A stretch of 52,429 nucleotides of DNA from a virus. The position numbers and the translations under genes are program-made. The stretch covers positions 1 to 52,429 of the IMG/VR virus record IMGVR_UViG_3300032516_002092, one strand, 5' to 3'. The notes beneath the pieces were generated by a model. That model had not been told where the DNA came from and did no database searches. It saw only the letters and a list, made by a program, of their open reading frames with translations. Shown piece after piece: positions 22,304 to 29,885 of this stretch. Each line of letters begins with the position of its first letter. Positions within the stretch are counted from its first letter, which is position 1.

Positions 22304-23713
22304 ATGCCGGATAACGGCAGCATCCAAACCGAAGAGGACCTGGCCCTGGCACTGGCTGAGAAAGCGAAGCCCGACGCCGCGAAATATTCGATCCAAGGTC
22401 GTGCTGAGGCTGCCGAGACTTTGCAGCCGCTCGTCTGGTATATCTCCGCGTCCGCTGACGAGATCCCCGCTTACTGGTCGGCTGCAAGAGACGTCTCGCT
22501 CCGCAAGTTTTGGAAGACAGAGAGCATCCTGGCGGGCGCCATCTACTCGCAGGTGGCGAAGATCAAGACGCTGGGCTGGACACTTGACGGACCACAGCGC
22601 CAGGTCAACCGCTACCAGCGTATGCTGTCCGAGGCCGAGTTCGGCAACGGCTGGGGCGTCCTGATCAGCAAAGTGGTCGAGGATTATCTCTGCCAGGATC
22701 GTGGCGCCTTTGTCGAGGTCATCCGTGCCAGCAAGGACGCTACCGGCCCGGTGATCGGCCTGGCGCACCTGGATGCCAGTCGCTGCATGCCAACCGGCGA
22801 CCTGGAGTACCCGGTCGTCTACGCCAACGCTCGCACGGGCCGTCCTCACAAGTTGGCCGACGCCCAGGTTATCCACCTCCCCTCCCTGCCCTCCCCCGAC
22901 GAGTCCCTCAAGAATATCGGATTCTGTGCCGTTTCCCGTGTGTTGCGTGCTTCGCAGATTCTCCGCGACATCGTCACCTACAAGCGCGAGAAGTTGAGTA
23001 GCCGTCCCCAGCGGGGCATTGTGTTCGTGCAGGGCATGTCGCAGCACCGGCTGAACGCCGCCTTTGCCGAAGCACAAGAGCAGATGGACAATGAGGGGCT
23101 GACCCGCTTTGCCAAGGTTGTCACGATTGCCAGCCAGGACCCCGGCCAGCCGCTGGACATCAAGTCCTTCGACTTCGCCAGCCTGCCCGATGGCTACGAT
23201 GAGCAGACTACCACCACGCTCTACGCCTACATCGTGGCGTTGGCCTGTGGCACAGATGCGAGGGAGTTCTGGCCCGCGACGGCCAGTGGTGCTACCAAGG
23301 CCGATGCGCAGGTGCAGGCTCAGAAGGCGCGGGGCAAGGGGTCGGGGGATATCCTGACCAGCATCGAGCGGGCCATCAACTGGAAGGTGCTACCCGACAG
23401 TCTCACGTTCCGGTTCGACTTCCAGGATGACGAAGAGGACGCGCAGAAGGCGGCGCTGGAGGGGGCCCGCATCGGCAACATCGTCAAGATGTACTTCCCA
23501 GGCGCTGGCGTGGAGGGCCTGGTGAGCAAGGCCGAGGCCCGGCAGTTGCTGGCCGACCAGCAGATCCTGCCGCCGGAGTTCTTGGCCAACGAGCCTGACG
23601 TGACGCCGAACGTCATCGCTGACGACGTAGAGCAAGAGGAGGCGCCGGAGCCGACTGAGCCGGTGGCGGCTGAGGCGCCAGCGACCGATGAGACGCCAGT
23701 TGAGGAGTCCTGA
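22304..23713 (+). CDS. Portal protein
   Basis: The 469-residue protein lies between terminase and the MuF gene, as portals do. It is mixed alpha/beta with wing and stem-like regions (KFWKTESILAGAIYSQV, VVEDYLCQDRGAFVEVI) and a long helix rich in Gln and Ala (ADAQVQAQKARGKG). It ends with a Pro/Glu-rich disordered tail. The dodecameric portal forms the DNA channel and docks the terminase. Its end overlaps the MuF gene start by 26 bp. Confidence 0.85.
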   Translation: MPDNGSIQTEEDLALALAEKAKPDAAKYSIQGRAEAAETLQPLVWYISASADEIPAYWSAARDVSLRKFWKTESILAGAIYSQVAKIKTLGWTLDGPQRQVNRYQRMLSEAEFGNGWGVLISKVVEDYLCQDRGAFVEVIRASKDATGPVIGLAHLDASRCMPTGDLEYPVVYANARTGRPHKLADAQVIHLPSLPSPDESLKNIGFCAVSRVLRASQILRDIVTYKREKLSSRPQRGIVFVQGMSQHRLNAAFAEAQEQMDNEGLTRFAKVVTIASQDPGQPLDIKSFDFASLPDGYDEQTTTTLYAYIVALACGTDAREFWPATASGATKADAQVQAQKARGKGSGDILTSIERAINWKVLPDSLTFRFDFQDDEEDAQKAALEGARIGNIVKMYFPGAGVEGLVSKAEARQLLADQQILPPEFLANEPDVTPNVIADDVEQEEAPEPTEPVAAEAPATDETPVEES

Positions 23714-26700
23714 GTTGGTGCGTGTTCGCTACGACCCCCGGGGCGGCGTCGTGCCGGGTGCTGGCATAGTCAGTGCGGCCGACCTGGAGCGCCTGTTTGG
23801 GCCGACTGTCAGAGTGGCCTACAAGGCGGGTACCGGTACTGATGAGAAGTTCAACCCCTACCACGGTCGCGATGGCCGGTTCAGCTCGGGCGGTAATACT
23901 GTTTCAGGTAGTAGCGTAAGCCAGGCGTTGATCGCAGGCGAGAGTAAGATCCGGGACCTGCCCCATGAGAGTGCGTTCGCGTTAGACGCTTCGGGGAGGA
24001 GGATCTTCGAGAAGATCGGTGAACCTGAGGGGGTCGATATCACGCCTACGGAGGCTGCGACCCTTCGGGGATCAACGTTTTCCCATAACCACCCGCCGGG
24101 GTCGTTGTCAGGTTTCTCTGCCGGTGACATCACGTTTGCAGGCAAGTACGGGTTGGCAGAGATGAGGATGGTCGACCAGAGCGGTCGGTACTCACTCCGG
24201 TCTGGTTCTGCCTCCGGGTGGAACTCCTCAAGATTCTCGCCAGAGTCGGTGCCGAGCACCATCTCACGGGCTCGAACGTCAGTTATTGAAGAGTGGACCG
24301 AGGGAAAGCTACCTGCGTCTGAACGTCACCCGGTTAGTGAACAGCAGTACCTCCGTGAGGAGACGATGAGTCGTGTGGCAAAAGCCATCGGTGCTGAGTT
24401 CACAGTGACCCGTTGGTCCGGCATTGGGAAGAAGGCATCGACTGTTACCCAGAACCTACCACTCCCGGACGACGTCGAGGAGGTGACCGCTGCACTCGAA
24501 CGCCGGTTCGAGAAGGCGGTCCTGGCCGGGTTTGAGGTAGTGCAGCGCCAGATCGTCGCCGTCCTCACCAAGTACGCCAATGAGCAGCCGCCACTGCCCA
24601 GCGAGCCCGTGCTGCTGGGCAAGGCGCTGGCTGCATTTGGGGCCAAGGCTGATGGCGAAGAGGTGCCCACCGAGGCTGATAGCTTCTGGGCGCTGATTGA
24701 GCGGGAGCTAGAGCGCTGGTTCTTCCCCGAGATTGTGAACGCTGCCCAGGCGGGCATCCAGAGTGCGGCCAGTGCGCTGCAACAGATTGGGATGGGCATC
24801 GACTGGGCTCTGGTCAACATCCCGGTGCTGAAGTGGTCGAGGCTGCATGCTGCCGAGACGGTACGCGGGATAACCGCCACCACCAGGTCGGCGGTCCGGG
24901 AGCTGATCGTGGCCTGGCAGGAGCAAGGGCTGGGCAAGCGGGGGCTACCGGATCTGATCAAAGCGCTAGAGCCCATCCTGGGGAAGAGCCGGGCCGAACA
25001 GATCGGTATCACCGAGGTGACGAGGGCATTCGCTCAGGGCAACGAGGAATCCTACCGGGAGGTGCCGGGAGCAGTCGGGCAGCGGTGGCATACGGCCAGG
25101 GACGATAGGGTGTGTTTCCCCGAAAATACCCTAGTTGCCACCGCAACAGGGGCAGCCCCGATACAAGGGATTCGGCCTGGGGATATGGTGTGGACCCGCC
25201 AGGGGCTGAGGCAAGTTCTCTCTGTTAGCAAGCGTTCATACACCGGGCCGATGGTGACGATTGCGGCAGGATGGCACACCGTCACCGCTACACCTAACCA
25301 CCCCTTCTGGACGTTAGAGCAGGGATGGCTGGAGGCACGGTATCTCCAGGTTGGTCACACTCTGCAATCGCTCGGCAATCAGTCGATCCAGTTGGGCTGT
25401 GCGCTCAATCTCCAGGTCGGTGATTCTGACCACCTGCCAGCCGTAGGTCTGGAGATAACGGGTCTTCCTCGCATCCTTGGCGGCGTCCCTGTGCCAGTAG
25501 ACGCCATCGACTTCCAAGACGACACGCAATGCCGGCAGCAAGAAGTCTACGCAGTAGCGCCCAATCTTGGTTTCTTGCGAGAACGGGATGCTCATAGCGG
25601 TAAGTGTCTGGCGCATCTGCTTCTCAGGGATCGTCTCCCCTTGAAAGCGGCGGTAGCAGGCAAAGCTGCAAAACTGGCGTTCCGTGTTGCCAGGGCATAT
25701 GTGATACTCCTTGCCGCAGTTGCGACAGTTGATTGCGTGCGGCGGGCGACGGCATTCCTCCGAACAGTAGTGTCGGTTCAGTCGCTTCTCACCCACAAAG
25801 GGCTTGCCGCAGCGTTCACACGTCTGATACTTGGTGAAGGCAGTTCGGCATGCTCGGCTACAAACGGTATAGCGACTGGCGTAGATTCGATTGACGGAAA
25901 AGGCGCGGCCGCATACTGGACAGACCTTCTCCGTCATCTCTGGCGCCCGATTCGCCTCATAACACTCATGGCCACAGAAGCGGACGCCGCGCTGGTAGTA
26001 GGATGCACTGGGCTGAAAGGTTCGCCCACACCGTTCGCATATGGCCGTGGGCGTCTTTCTGCACGCAGCGTGGTAGCATTCGGAGGAACAGAAGACTCGC
26101 TTACCACGAACCGGTTGATGTTTGATGGCAGGTTTCCCGCAACGGCTACAGGTATACGTGAAGGCCACGGCAATCACCTCGCGACTATTATACCACAAAG
26201 GGGTCTAGGGCGGTACGCCACTGTATACAACCTAGAAGTCGAGGGTGAGCCCGAGTACTATGCCAATGGCCTACTGGTTCATAACTGTTCTGGTTGCGCC
26301 CCCCTCGACGGCAAGTGGATCGAGTTTGGTGGCGACTTTCGCACGCTGATACCCGACAAGGAGGTCCGGGACAGCTACAAGAAGACGTGCCAGGTGCCGC
26401 CACTGCACAACCGGTGCCGGTGCAGGCAGACGTGTGTTATGTCTGGTGCTGGGAAGGCGCTGGACGATGGGGAGAAGTTCAACCCGTACCACGGAGCCAA
26501 TGGCCGGTTCTCTTCTAGTGGTGGCGCTACGTCGGTTCACGTTGTTAGCGATATCTCCCAACTGGCACCAGAGCCGGTAATGCCCTCATTCCCAAATGGC
26601 CAACCGACTACCATGGGTGCTAGTAGCTCTCCTGAGGTGCTCAAAGCTTTCAACTCTGAGTTACAGTCTGCGTTTGACAAGTCTCCGGTGCTTTACCGGG

Positions 26701-27206
26701 GTACGTCTTGGAGCGGTGCGGAGAGTCAACTTCAGACGATGGAGCAGACTGGCAAGCTGACCTCTGGTGGATGGGTCATGGGTGAGCGTCGGGCCGAGGG
26801 AACATCTTCTCGGGTCTCACTTACTGTTAGTCCGCAAGTCGCTTCGACGTTCGGGAGTAACAACTTTCAGTCCGACGCGGTTGTGTTCGAGTTTCACAAG
26901 TCTAAGCTGCAGGGTAGCGTTCGTCCGGTTACCTACCAACCAGGAGCCTCCAATTCAATTATGTGGGAGCGGGAGGTCGTCGGCGAGGGTGTCCGAGCGA
27001 ACAGCAGTTCCATCAAACGTGTGATCGTCCAGAAGGTTTCGACCAACCTATTTGCTACTCCGGCTGACGCACGAGAGGAGTTGGCTACCGCGACTGCGTT
27101 TGCGAACTCGTTACGCACCCGGTTCAAGGTCCCCGTGGCGGTCGTTCATGTGTCGGAGATCGTCAAGGCCGACAAGGTGCCGTTCGACCCCGACAAGGTG
27201 TACTGA
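23688..27206 (+). CDS. MuF-type head protein with JAMM-like domain, intein and ADP-ribosyltransferase-like tail
   Basis: The 1172-residue precursor has several parts. Residues 52-68 carry a KFNPYHGRDGRFSS motif, repeated at 929-943. Residues 85-170 are JAMM/JAB-like with H133-x-H135-P...D147. Residues 270-475 plus 867-920 form a MuF (SPP1 gp7-like) domain ending in Cys/His residues. An intein fills 476-866. The last 170 residues look like an R-S-E ADP-ribosyltransferase: R1004 in LYRG, SLTVS at 1044-1048, and an E-x-E at 1094-1096. After splicing it would be 781 residues. MuF proteins enter the capsid, so the toxin-like tail could be delivered with DNA. Confidence 0.85.
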   Translation: MRRQLRSPELVRVRYDPRGGVVPGAGIVSAADLERLFGPTVRVAYKAGTGTDEKFNPYHGRDGRFSSGGNTVSGSSVSQALIAGESKIRDLPHESAFALDASGRRIFEKIGEPEGVDITPTEAATLRGSTFSHNHPPGSLSGFSAGDITFAGKYGLAEMRMVDQSGRYSLRSGSASGWNSSRFSPESVPSTISRARTSVIEEWTEGKLPASERHPVSEQQYLREETMSRVAKAIGAEFTVTRWSGIGKKASTVTQNLPLPDDVEEVTAALERRFEKAVLAGFEVVQRQIVAVLTKYANEQPPLPSEPVLLGKALAAFGAKADGEEVPTEADSFWALIERELERWFFPEIVNAAQAGIQSAASALQQIGMGIDWALVNIPVLKWSRLHAAETVRGITATTRSAVRELIVAWQEQGLGKRGLPDLIKALEPILGKSRAEQIGITEVTRAFAQGNEESYREVPGAVGQRWHTARDDRVCFPENTLVATATGAAPIQGIRPGDMVWTRQGLRQVLSVSKRSYTGPMVTIAAGWHTVTATPNHPFWTLEQGWLEARYLQVGHTLQSLGNQSIQLGCALNLQVGDSDHLPAVGLEITGLPRILGGVPVPVDAIDFQDDTQCRQQEVYAVAPNLGFLRERDAHSGKCLAHLLLRDRLPLKAAVAGKAAKLAFRVARAYVILLAAVATVDCVRRATAFLRTVVSVQSLLTHKGLAAAFTRLILGEGSSACSATNGIATGVDSIDGKGAAAYWTDLLRHLWRPIRLITLMATEADAALVVGCTGLKGSPTPFAYGRGRLSARSVVAFGGTEDSLTTNRLMFDGRFPATATGIREGHGNHLATIIPQRGLGRYATVYNLEVEGEPEYYANGLLVHNCSGCAPLDGKWIEFGGDFRTLIPDKEVRDSYKKTCQVPPLHNRCRCRQTCVMSGAGKALDDGEKFNPYHGANGRFSSSGGATSVHVVSDISQLAPEPVMPSFPNGQPTTMGASSSPEVLKAFNSELQSAFDKSPVLYRGTSWSGAESQLQTMEQTGKLTSGGWVMGERRAEGTSSRVSLTVSPQVASTFGSNNFQSDAVVFEFHKSKLQGSVRPVTYQPGASNSIMWEREVVGEGVRANSSSIKRVIVQKVSTNLFATPADAREELATATAFANSLRTRFKVPVAVVHVSEIVKADKVPFDPDKVY
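25314..26168 (-). CDS. Homing endonuclease (Vsr/EDxHD-type) antisense inside the intein
   Basis: This is the only minus-strand gene I accept in the window. From GTG 26168 (SD-like GAGGTG at 26180-26175) it encodes 284 residues. Five C4 zinc fingers come first (CSRC...CSSEC, CERC...CGHEC, CPVC...CSRAC, CERC...CSEEC, CRNC...CSFAC). A compact nuclease follows, with YCVDFLLP, VVLEVDGVYWHRD and then KTRYLQTYGWQVVRI, which is the Vsr-like EDxHD/DUF559 core with its D, E and HxD residues. It fills the slot where inteins usually encode their endonuclease, but reversed. Codons are in exact register with the sense frame, so it must avoid TTA, CTA and TCA to keep the host protein open. Confidence 0.9.
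   Translation of the reverse strand: MAFTYTCSRCGKPAIKHQPVRGKRVFCSSECYHAACRKTPTAICERCGRTFQPSASYYQRGVRFCGHECYEANRAPEMTEKVCPVCGRAFSVNRIYASRYTVCSRACRTAFTKYQTCERCGKPFVGEKRLNRHYCSEECRRPPHAINCRNCGKEYHICPGNTERQFCSFACYRRFQGETIPEKQMRQTLTAMSIPFSQETKIGRYCVDFLLPALRVVLEVDGVYWHRDAAKDARKTRYLQTYGWQVVRITDLEIERTAQLDRLIAERLQSVTNLEIPCLQPSLL
26187..26195 (-). promoter_or_regulatory. Extended -10 promoter for the antisense endonuclease
   Basis: On the minus strand TGGTATAAT matches the extended -10 consensus (TGnTATAAT) exactly. No clear -35 is seen. The predicted start of transcription near 26180 is 12 bases before the GTG start. Confidence 0.65.
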
Positions 27207-27236
27207 TGAGCGTTTGCAGCAGTAGGAGGCAGCAGA

Positions 27237-27743
27237 TTGTCAACCAAGTGGGGGCAGGAGCCGGCAGGGCGCCGGTTTGACATCTGGATGGCAGAACACG
27301 CCGATGGATGGCGCTGGGTTACGGGGGCCAATTCGGATGTGGGGGATGGCAAGACTCCTCGGCTATGGCTGTTGCCGCCAGATGTGCAGCCTTCGCAGGT
27401 TCGCCCCGGCACCTGGGACTACTTCGACCATGGCACCGTAAACGGTGAGTGGCGCAAGGGAGTAACGCTGTTCGATGTTCCCCGCTACACCGAGGACATG
27501 GGGGAAGCCTGGAAGTTGGCTCTGCGCTATGGGCTCATGGTCTCGCCCAGCATGACGGCTGGCTGGTGTGCTGGACAGTTCAAGGGGGCTACCGGAGATC
27601 TGGACGGCGGCAGGCGCTATTGTGTGCCGGGCACCTGGGCTGAAGCACCGTTTGCGTCGCTGGCAATCTGTCGGGCGGCCAGTCTCGTGATTCACCAGTT
27701 GCACCCAGGGGTCGGGTGTTGTGAGGTGGAGGCAGCAACCTAG
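27237..27743 (+). CDS. Hypothetical phage protein
   Basis: A 168-residue protein from TTG 27237, with AGTAGGAGG upstream. The sequence is mixed alpha/beta and rich in Trp and Gly (RFDIWMAEHADGWRW, GTWDYFDHGTVNGEW). Two Cys occur near the end. I recognise no domain. It is followed by an intrinsic terminator at 27769, so it may be a late-operon accessory gene with its expression attenuated from the genes downstream. Confidence 0.6.
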   Translation: MSTKWGQEPAGRRFDIWMAEHADGWRWVTGANSDVGDGKTPRLWLLPPDVQPSQVRPGTWDYFDHGTVNGEWRKGVTLFDVPRYTEDMGEAWKLALRYGLMVSPSMTAGWCAGQFKGATGDLDGGRRYCVPGTWAEAPFASLAICRAASLVIHQLHPGVGCCEVEAAT

Positions 27744-27768
27744 CCCCAACCGCACACCGAGCGAGTGC

Positions 27769-27797
27769 AGCCCGCCGGAGATGGTGGGCTTTTGTTT
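27769..27797 (+). terminator. Intrinsic terminator
   Basis: AGCCCGCC (27769-27776) pairs with GGTGGGCT (27783-27790; one G-U pair) around a 6-nt loop, followed by TTTGTTT. It lies between two head-region genes and may partly terminate late transcription. Confidence 0.75.
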
Positions 27798-27820
27798 GAG
27801 CAGTAGGAGGCAGCAGAAGC

Positions 27821-28120
27821 ATGGACGAGATCGTTGAACACCCGATTGGCAGCAAGGAGACCGACCCGGCCTTTGACCAAGAGTCGGAGATCATCCCGAT
27901 TGACCCCGAGGGCAAGTACCTGTTGCTGGCCCGCTTCCCCGAGACGGAAGACCGCAAGACGGCGATGGCAGCACTGGCGAAGCTGACAGCCCAGATCCGC
28001 AGGTGGCTGAAGTCCAGCGAACCTGTCCTCGTGCTGGGCGTGCTGGGCAAGGCCGACATCCGGCTGGCCAAAGTGGACTATCACGTCGGCCCGGTCAGGA
28101 TGAAGACCATGATCGACTGA
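27821..28120 (+). CDS. Small hypothetical head-region protein
   Basis: A 99-residue protein, ATG 27821, preceded by GTAGGAGGCAGCAG. The first third is acidic; the middle has a strand (KYLLLARFPETEDRKTAMAA) and a helix, and the end has two strands around VLGVLGKADIRLAKVD. It sits between the MuF and protease/scaffold genes, where head-decoration or assembly proteins are often encoded. No family is recognised. Confidence 0.6.
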   Translation: MDEIVEHPIGSKETDPAFDQESEIIPIDPEGKYLLLARFPETEDRKTAMAALAKLTAQIRRWLKSSEPVLVLGVLGKADIRLAKVDYHVGPVRMKTMID

Positions 28121-28133
28121 CATAGGAGATACG

Positions 28134-28532
28134 GTGCCGATCCGCTTCCGTGCCCTGGTTCCGAAGAAGCCGCTGATCGTCTCCTCGGCTGTGCATAGCC
28201 GACTGGAGAGGGCGCTGAACGACTTCGTATACCAGATTGAGAGATCTATGGCCACGTATCCGGTGCCAATGCCAACCAAATCCGGCTACGTTCGTACTAT
28301 GACCCTGGCGAGAAGCTGGTCCGTTGTCCGGGCGCACATGGCGGGCGGCAACCTGGTGGCTAGAGCTGGCAGCAACGCCGACGTGGCGCCTTACAACCGC
28401 TTCGTGGAGGGCGACTTGCAGACAGCCGAGATGCGGCGGCGCCAGTGGCCGATAGTCTACGACGTCGCCCAGAAACTCTGGCCCGAACTGCGGCGAGCGG
28501 TGCAGGCGGCGTTCAGGAACGGTGGAGCATAA
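28134..28532 (+). CDS. Possible head-tail connector/neck protein (HK97 gp10-like)
   Basis: A 132-residue protein, GTG 28134. The pattern of an N-terminal basic region, a central MPTKSGYVRTMTLARSW and the helix VAQKLWPELRRAVQAAF is similar in size and shape to HK97 gp10-type tail-completion proteins. The position before the protease/scaffold gene is unusual for that role, so the call is weak. It overlaps the next gene by 11 bp. Confidence 0.45.
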   Translation: MPIRFRALVPKKPLIVSSAVHSRLERALNDFVYQIERSMATYPVPMPTKSGYVRTMTLARSWSVVRAHMAGGNLVARAGSNADVAPYNRFVEGDLQTAEMRRRQWPIVYDVAQKLWPELRRAVQAAFRNGGA

Positions 28533-29799
28533 CGAGGCGCCAACCGGCGATCTGGAGGTACAACCCATGGACGAACCAGTAACCAGTGAAGATGCCAAGC
28601 CCGAGCAGAAAGAGGGCCGCCGCCTGATGGCCCGCATGAAGGCCAAGCTCAAGGAGATCCTGACCGCCGTGGCCGAGATCGCCAAGTGGGCCGACTACGA
28701 CGACGGCGAAGAGCCTGAGTCTGACGACACGGCCACGGGCGAGGAAGCTTGCAAGCCGAAGAAGAAGGACGTCGCTACCATCGAAGGCGAAACCGGCTTC
28801 AAGGTCTACACCGACAAGGCGGGCAAGTCCCGTTGGCTGGCCTGGACGACCAACGCCTTCAAGGACAAGGACGGCGAGATCTTCCGCACGCAGGCACTGG
28901 AGGACGAGGTCTCCCGCACTGACAAGGAGTGGCCCGAGGGAGATCGCAAGCTCCTGTTCTGGCACCTTGGCCCCGCCGACATCGGGACCACTGACTGGCG
29001 GGGCGTAGTTGGGCGCATCCTGGTGGAGTCGGGCGTCTTCGATAGCACGTCCCGTGGCCAGAAGGCGCTGGCGTACTTCGCCAGTCACCCCGGCGACGAC
29101 TACCGGATGAGTCATGGCTACCGGTTCAAAAAGGACGACCGCGACGACGGAGTATACGAGTGGCTCCAAATCGTCGAGCGATCGGTGCTGCCTGGGTCCG
29201 CAGCCGCCAACCCGTTTACCAAATTCACTGCCAAGGAGTCAACCATGCTGGACGAAGCCAAGCGAAAGGCACTCGAGACCGTACTCGGGGCTGACGAGGC
29301 GGCGCTGATCATCAAGGCCGCCGAGGAGAAGACCAAGGAGTTGGAAAAGGACATCGCGTTCAAGGACACGCCGTCGACGCCGGATGCCGCCCCTGAGTCG
29401 GGGCCGCTGGTGCTGGACGAAACCGCCGTCAAGGCCATTGCCGACGCTGTGACCCAAAGCGCCGTCATAACCGAGATGGCGACCGCTGCTAAGGCCCAGG
29501 CCGAGATGCTGACCAACGTTGAGGCCAGTCAGAAGGCCGTATCCGATGCTCTGGCCGCGGCCCAGGCCACCATCGCCGCCCTCGATCTGCGGCTCAAGGC
29601 CGTCGAGAAGGTTGACGCTGAGAAGGTCAAGGCTGCCGTGGCCGGCGTCTCTCGGGCTGTCGTGTTCCGGGCCAGTCAGGACCCCTCGACTGCGGTGGAT
29701 GCTAAGGACGCCGAGGGCCAGAAGCTGGTGGCATCGTCTATCGGCCGCCCGGAGGACAACCCGGATTACCCGCTGAACCGTCCCCTGATCAAGAAATAG
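28522..29799 (+). CDS. Prohead protease-scaffold fusion (probable)
   Basis: The 425-residue protein lies directly before the capsid gene. Residues 85-235 form an alpha/beta domain with W107-type strands, LLFWHLGPADIGTTDWRG, and DYRMSHGYRF, where the S-H-G motif fits a herpes-type assembly protease. Residues 240-390 are a long charged helical region with coiled-coil character, ending in Pro-rich LNRPLIKK. The two halves match the protease and scaffold parts found as fusions in many phages. An internal Met at 29245 (TMLDEAKR) could start a scaffold-only form. Confidence 0.75.
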   Translation: MEHNEAPTGDLEVQPMDEPVTSEDAKPEQKEGRRLMARMKAKLKEILTAVAEIAKWADYDDGEEPESDDTATGEEACKPKKKDVATIEGETGFKVYTDKAGKSRWLAWTTNAFKDKDGEIFRTQALEDEVSRTDKEWPEGDRKLLFWHLGPADIGTTDWRGVVGRILVESGVFDSTSRGQKALAYFASHPGDDYRMSHGYRFKKDDRDDGVYEWLQIVERSVLPGSAAANPFTKFTAKESTMLDEAKRKALETVLGADEAALIIKAAEEKTKELEKDIAFKDTPSTPDAAPESGPLVLDETAVKAIADAVTQSAVITEMATAAKAQAEMLTNVEASQKAVSDALAAAQATIAALDLRLKAVEKVDAEKVKAAVAGVSRAVVFRASQDPSTAVDAKDAEGQKLVASSIGRPEDNPDYPLNRPLIKK

Positions 29800-29808
29800 C
29801 GCCCCTCT

Positions 29809-29828
29809 CCGGCGCGGTTCAGCGCCGG
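29809..29828. other. GC-rich hairpin before the capsid gene
   Basis: CCGGCGC (29809-29815) and GCGCCGG (29822-29828) form a perfect 7-bp stem with a 6-nt loop. There is no T-run. It could stabilise the capsid mRNA or mark a processing site. Confidence 0.45.
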
Positions 29829-29885
29829 TGTCAGCAGCAGTAGGAGGCAGGAGCAGGCTAAATCTACGAAAGGACGGCCTGTGAA

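Larger units (their letters stand above)
25113..26285 (+). mobile_element. Intein in the MuF domain
   Basis: The insert of 391 residues begins with Cys at 25113 (block A, CFPENTLVAT) and has block B with TATPNHPFWT near 25287-25316. It ends with block F/G (VYNLEVEG, then GLLVHN) followed by Cys at 26286. All residues for standard splicing are present: N-terminal Cys, block B Thr-x-x-His-type motif, terminal His-Asn and Cys+1. Removing it joins DDRV to CSGC, a normal MuF sequence. Between blocks B and F the sense frame has no nuclease motif; the homing endonuclease is on the other strand. Confidence 0.93.

Noticed and set aside
22007-23077. A 356-codon minus-strand frame
   Set aside because: Antisense of the portal gene and its upstream small gene; no motif, no promoter, no Shine-Dalgarno.
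25380-26190. A sense-strand homing endonuclease in the intein
   Set aside because: The sense translation between blocks B and F has no LAGLIDADG, HNH or GIY-YIG motif and low-complexity hydrophobic stretches, whereas the minus strand gives five regular zinc fingers and a nuclease core.
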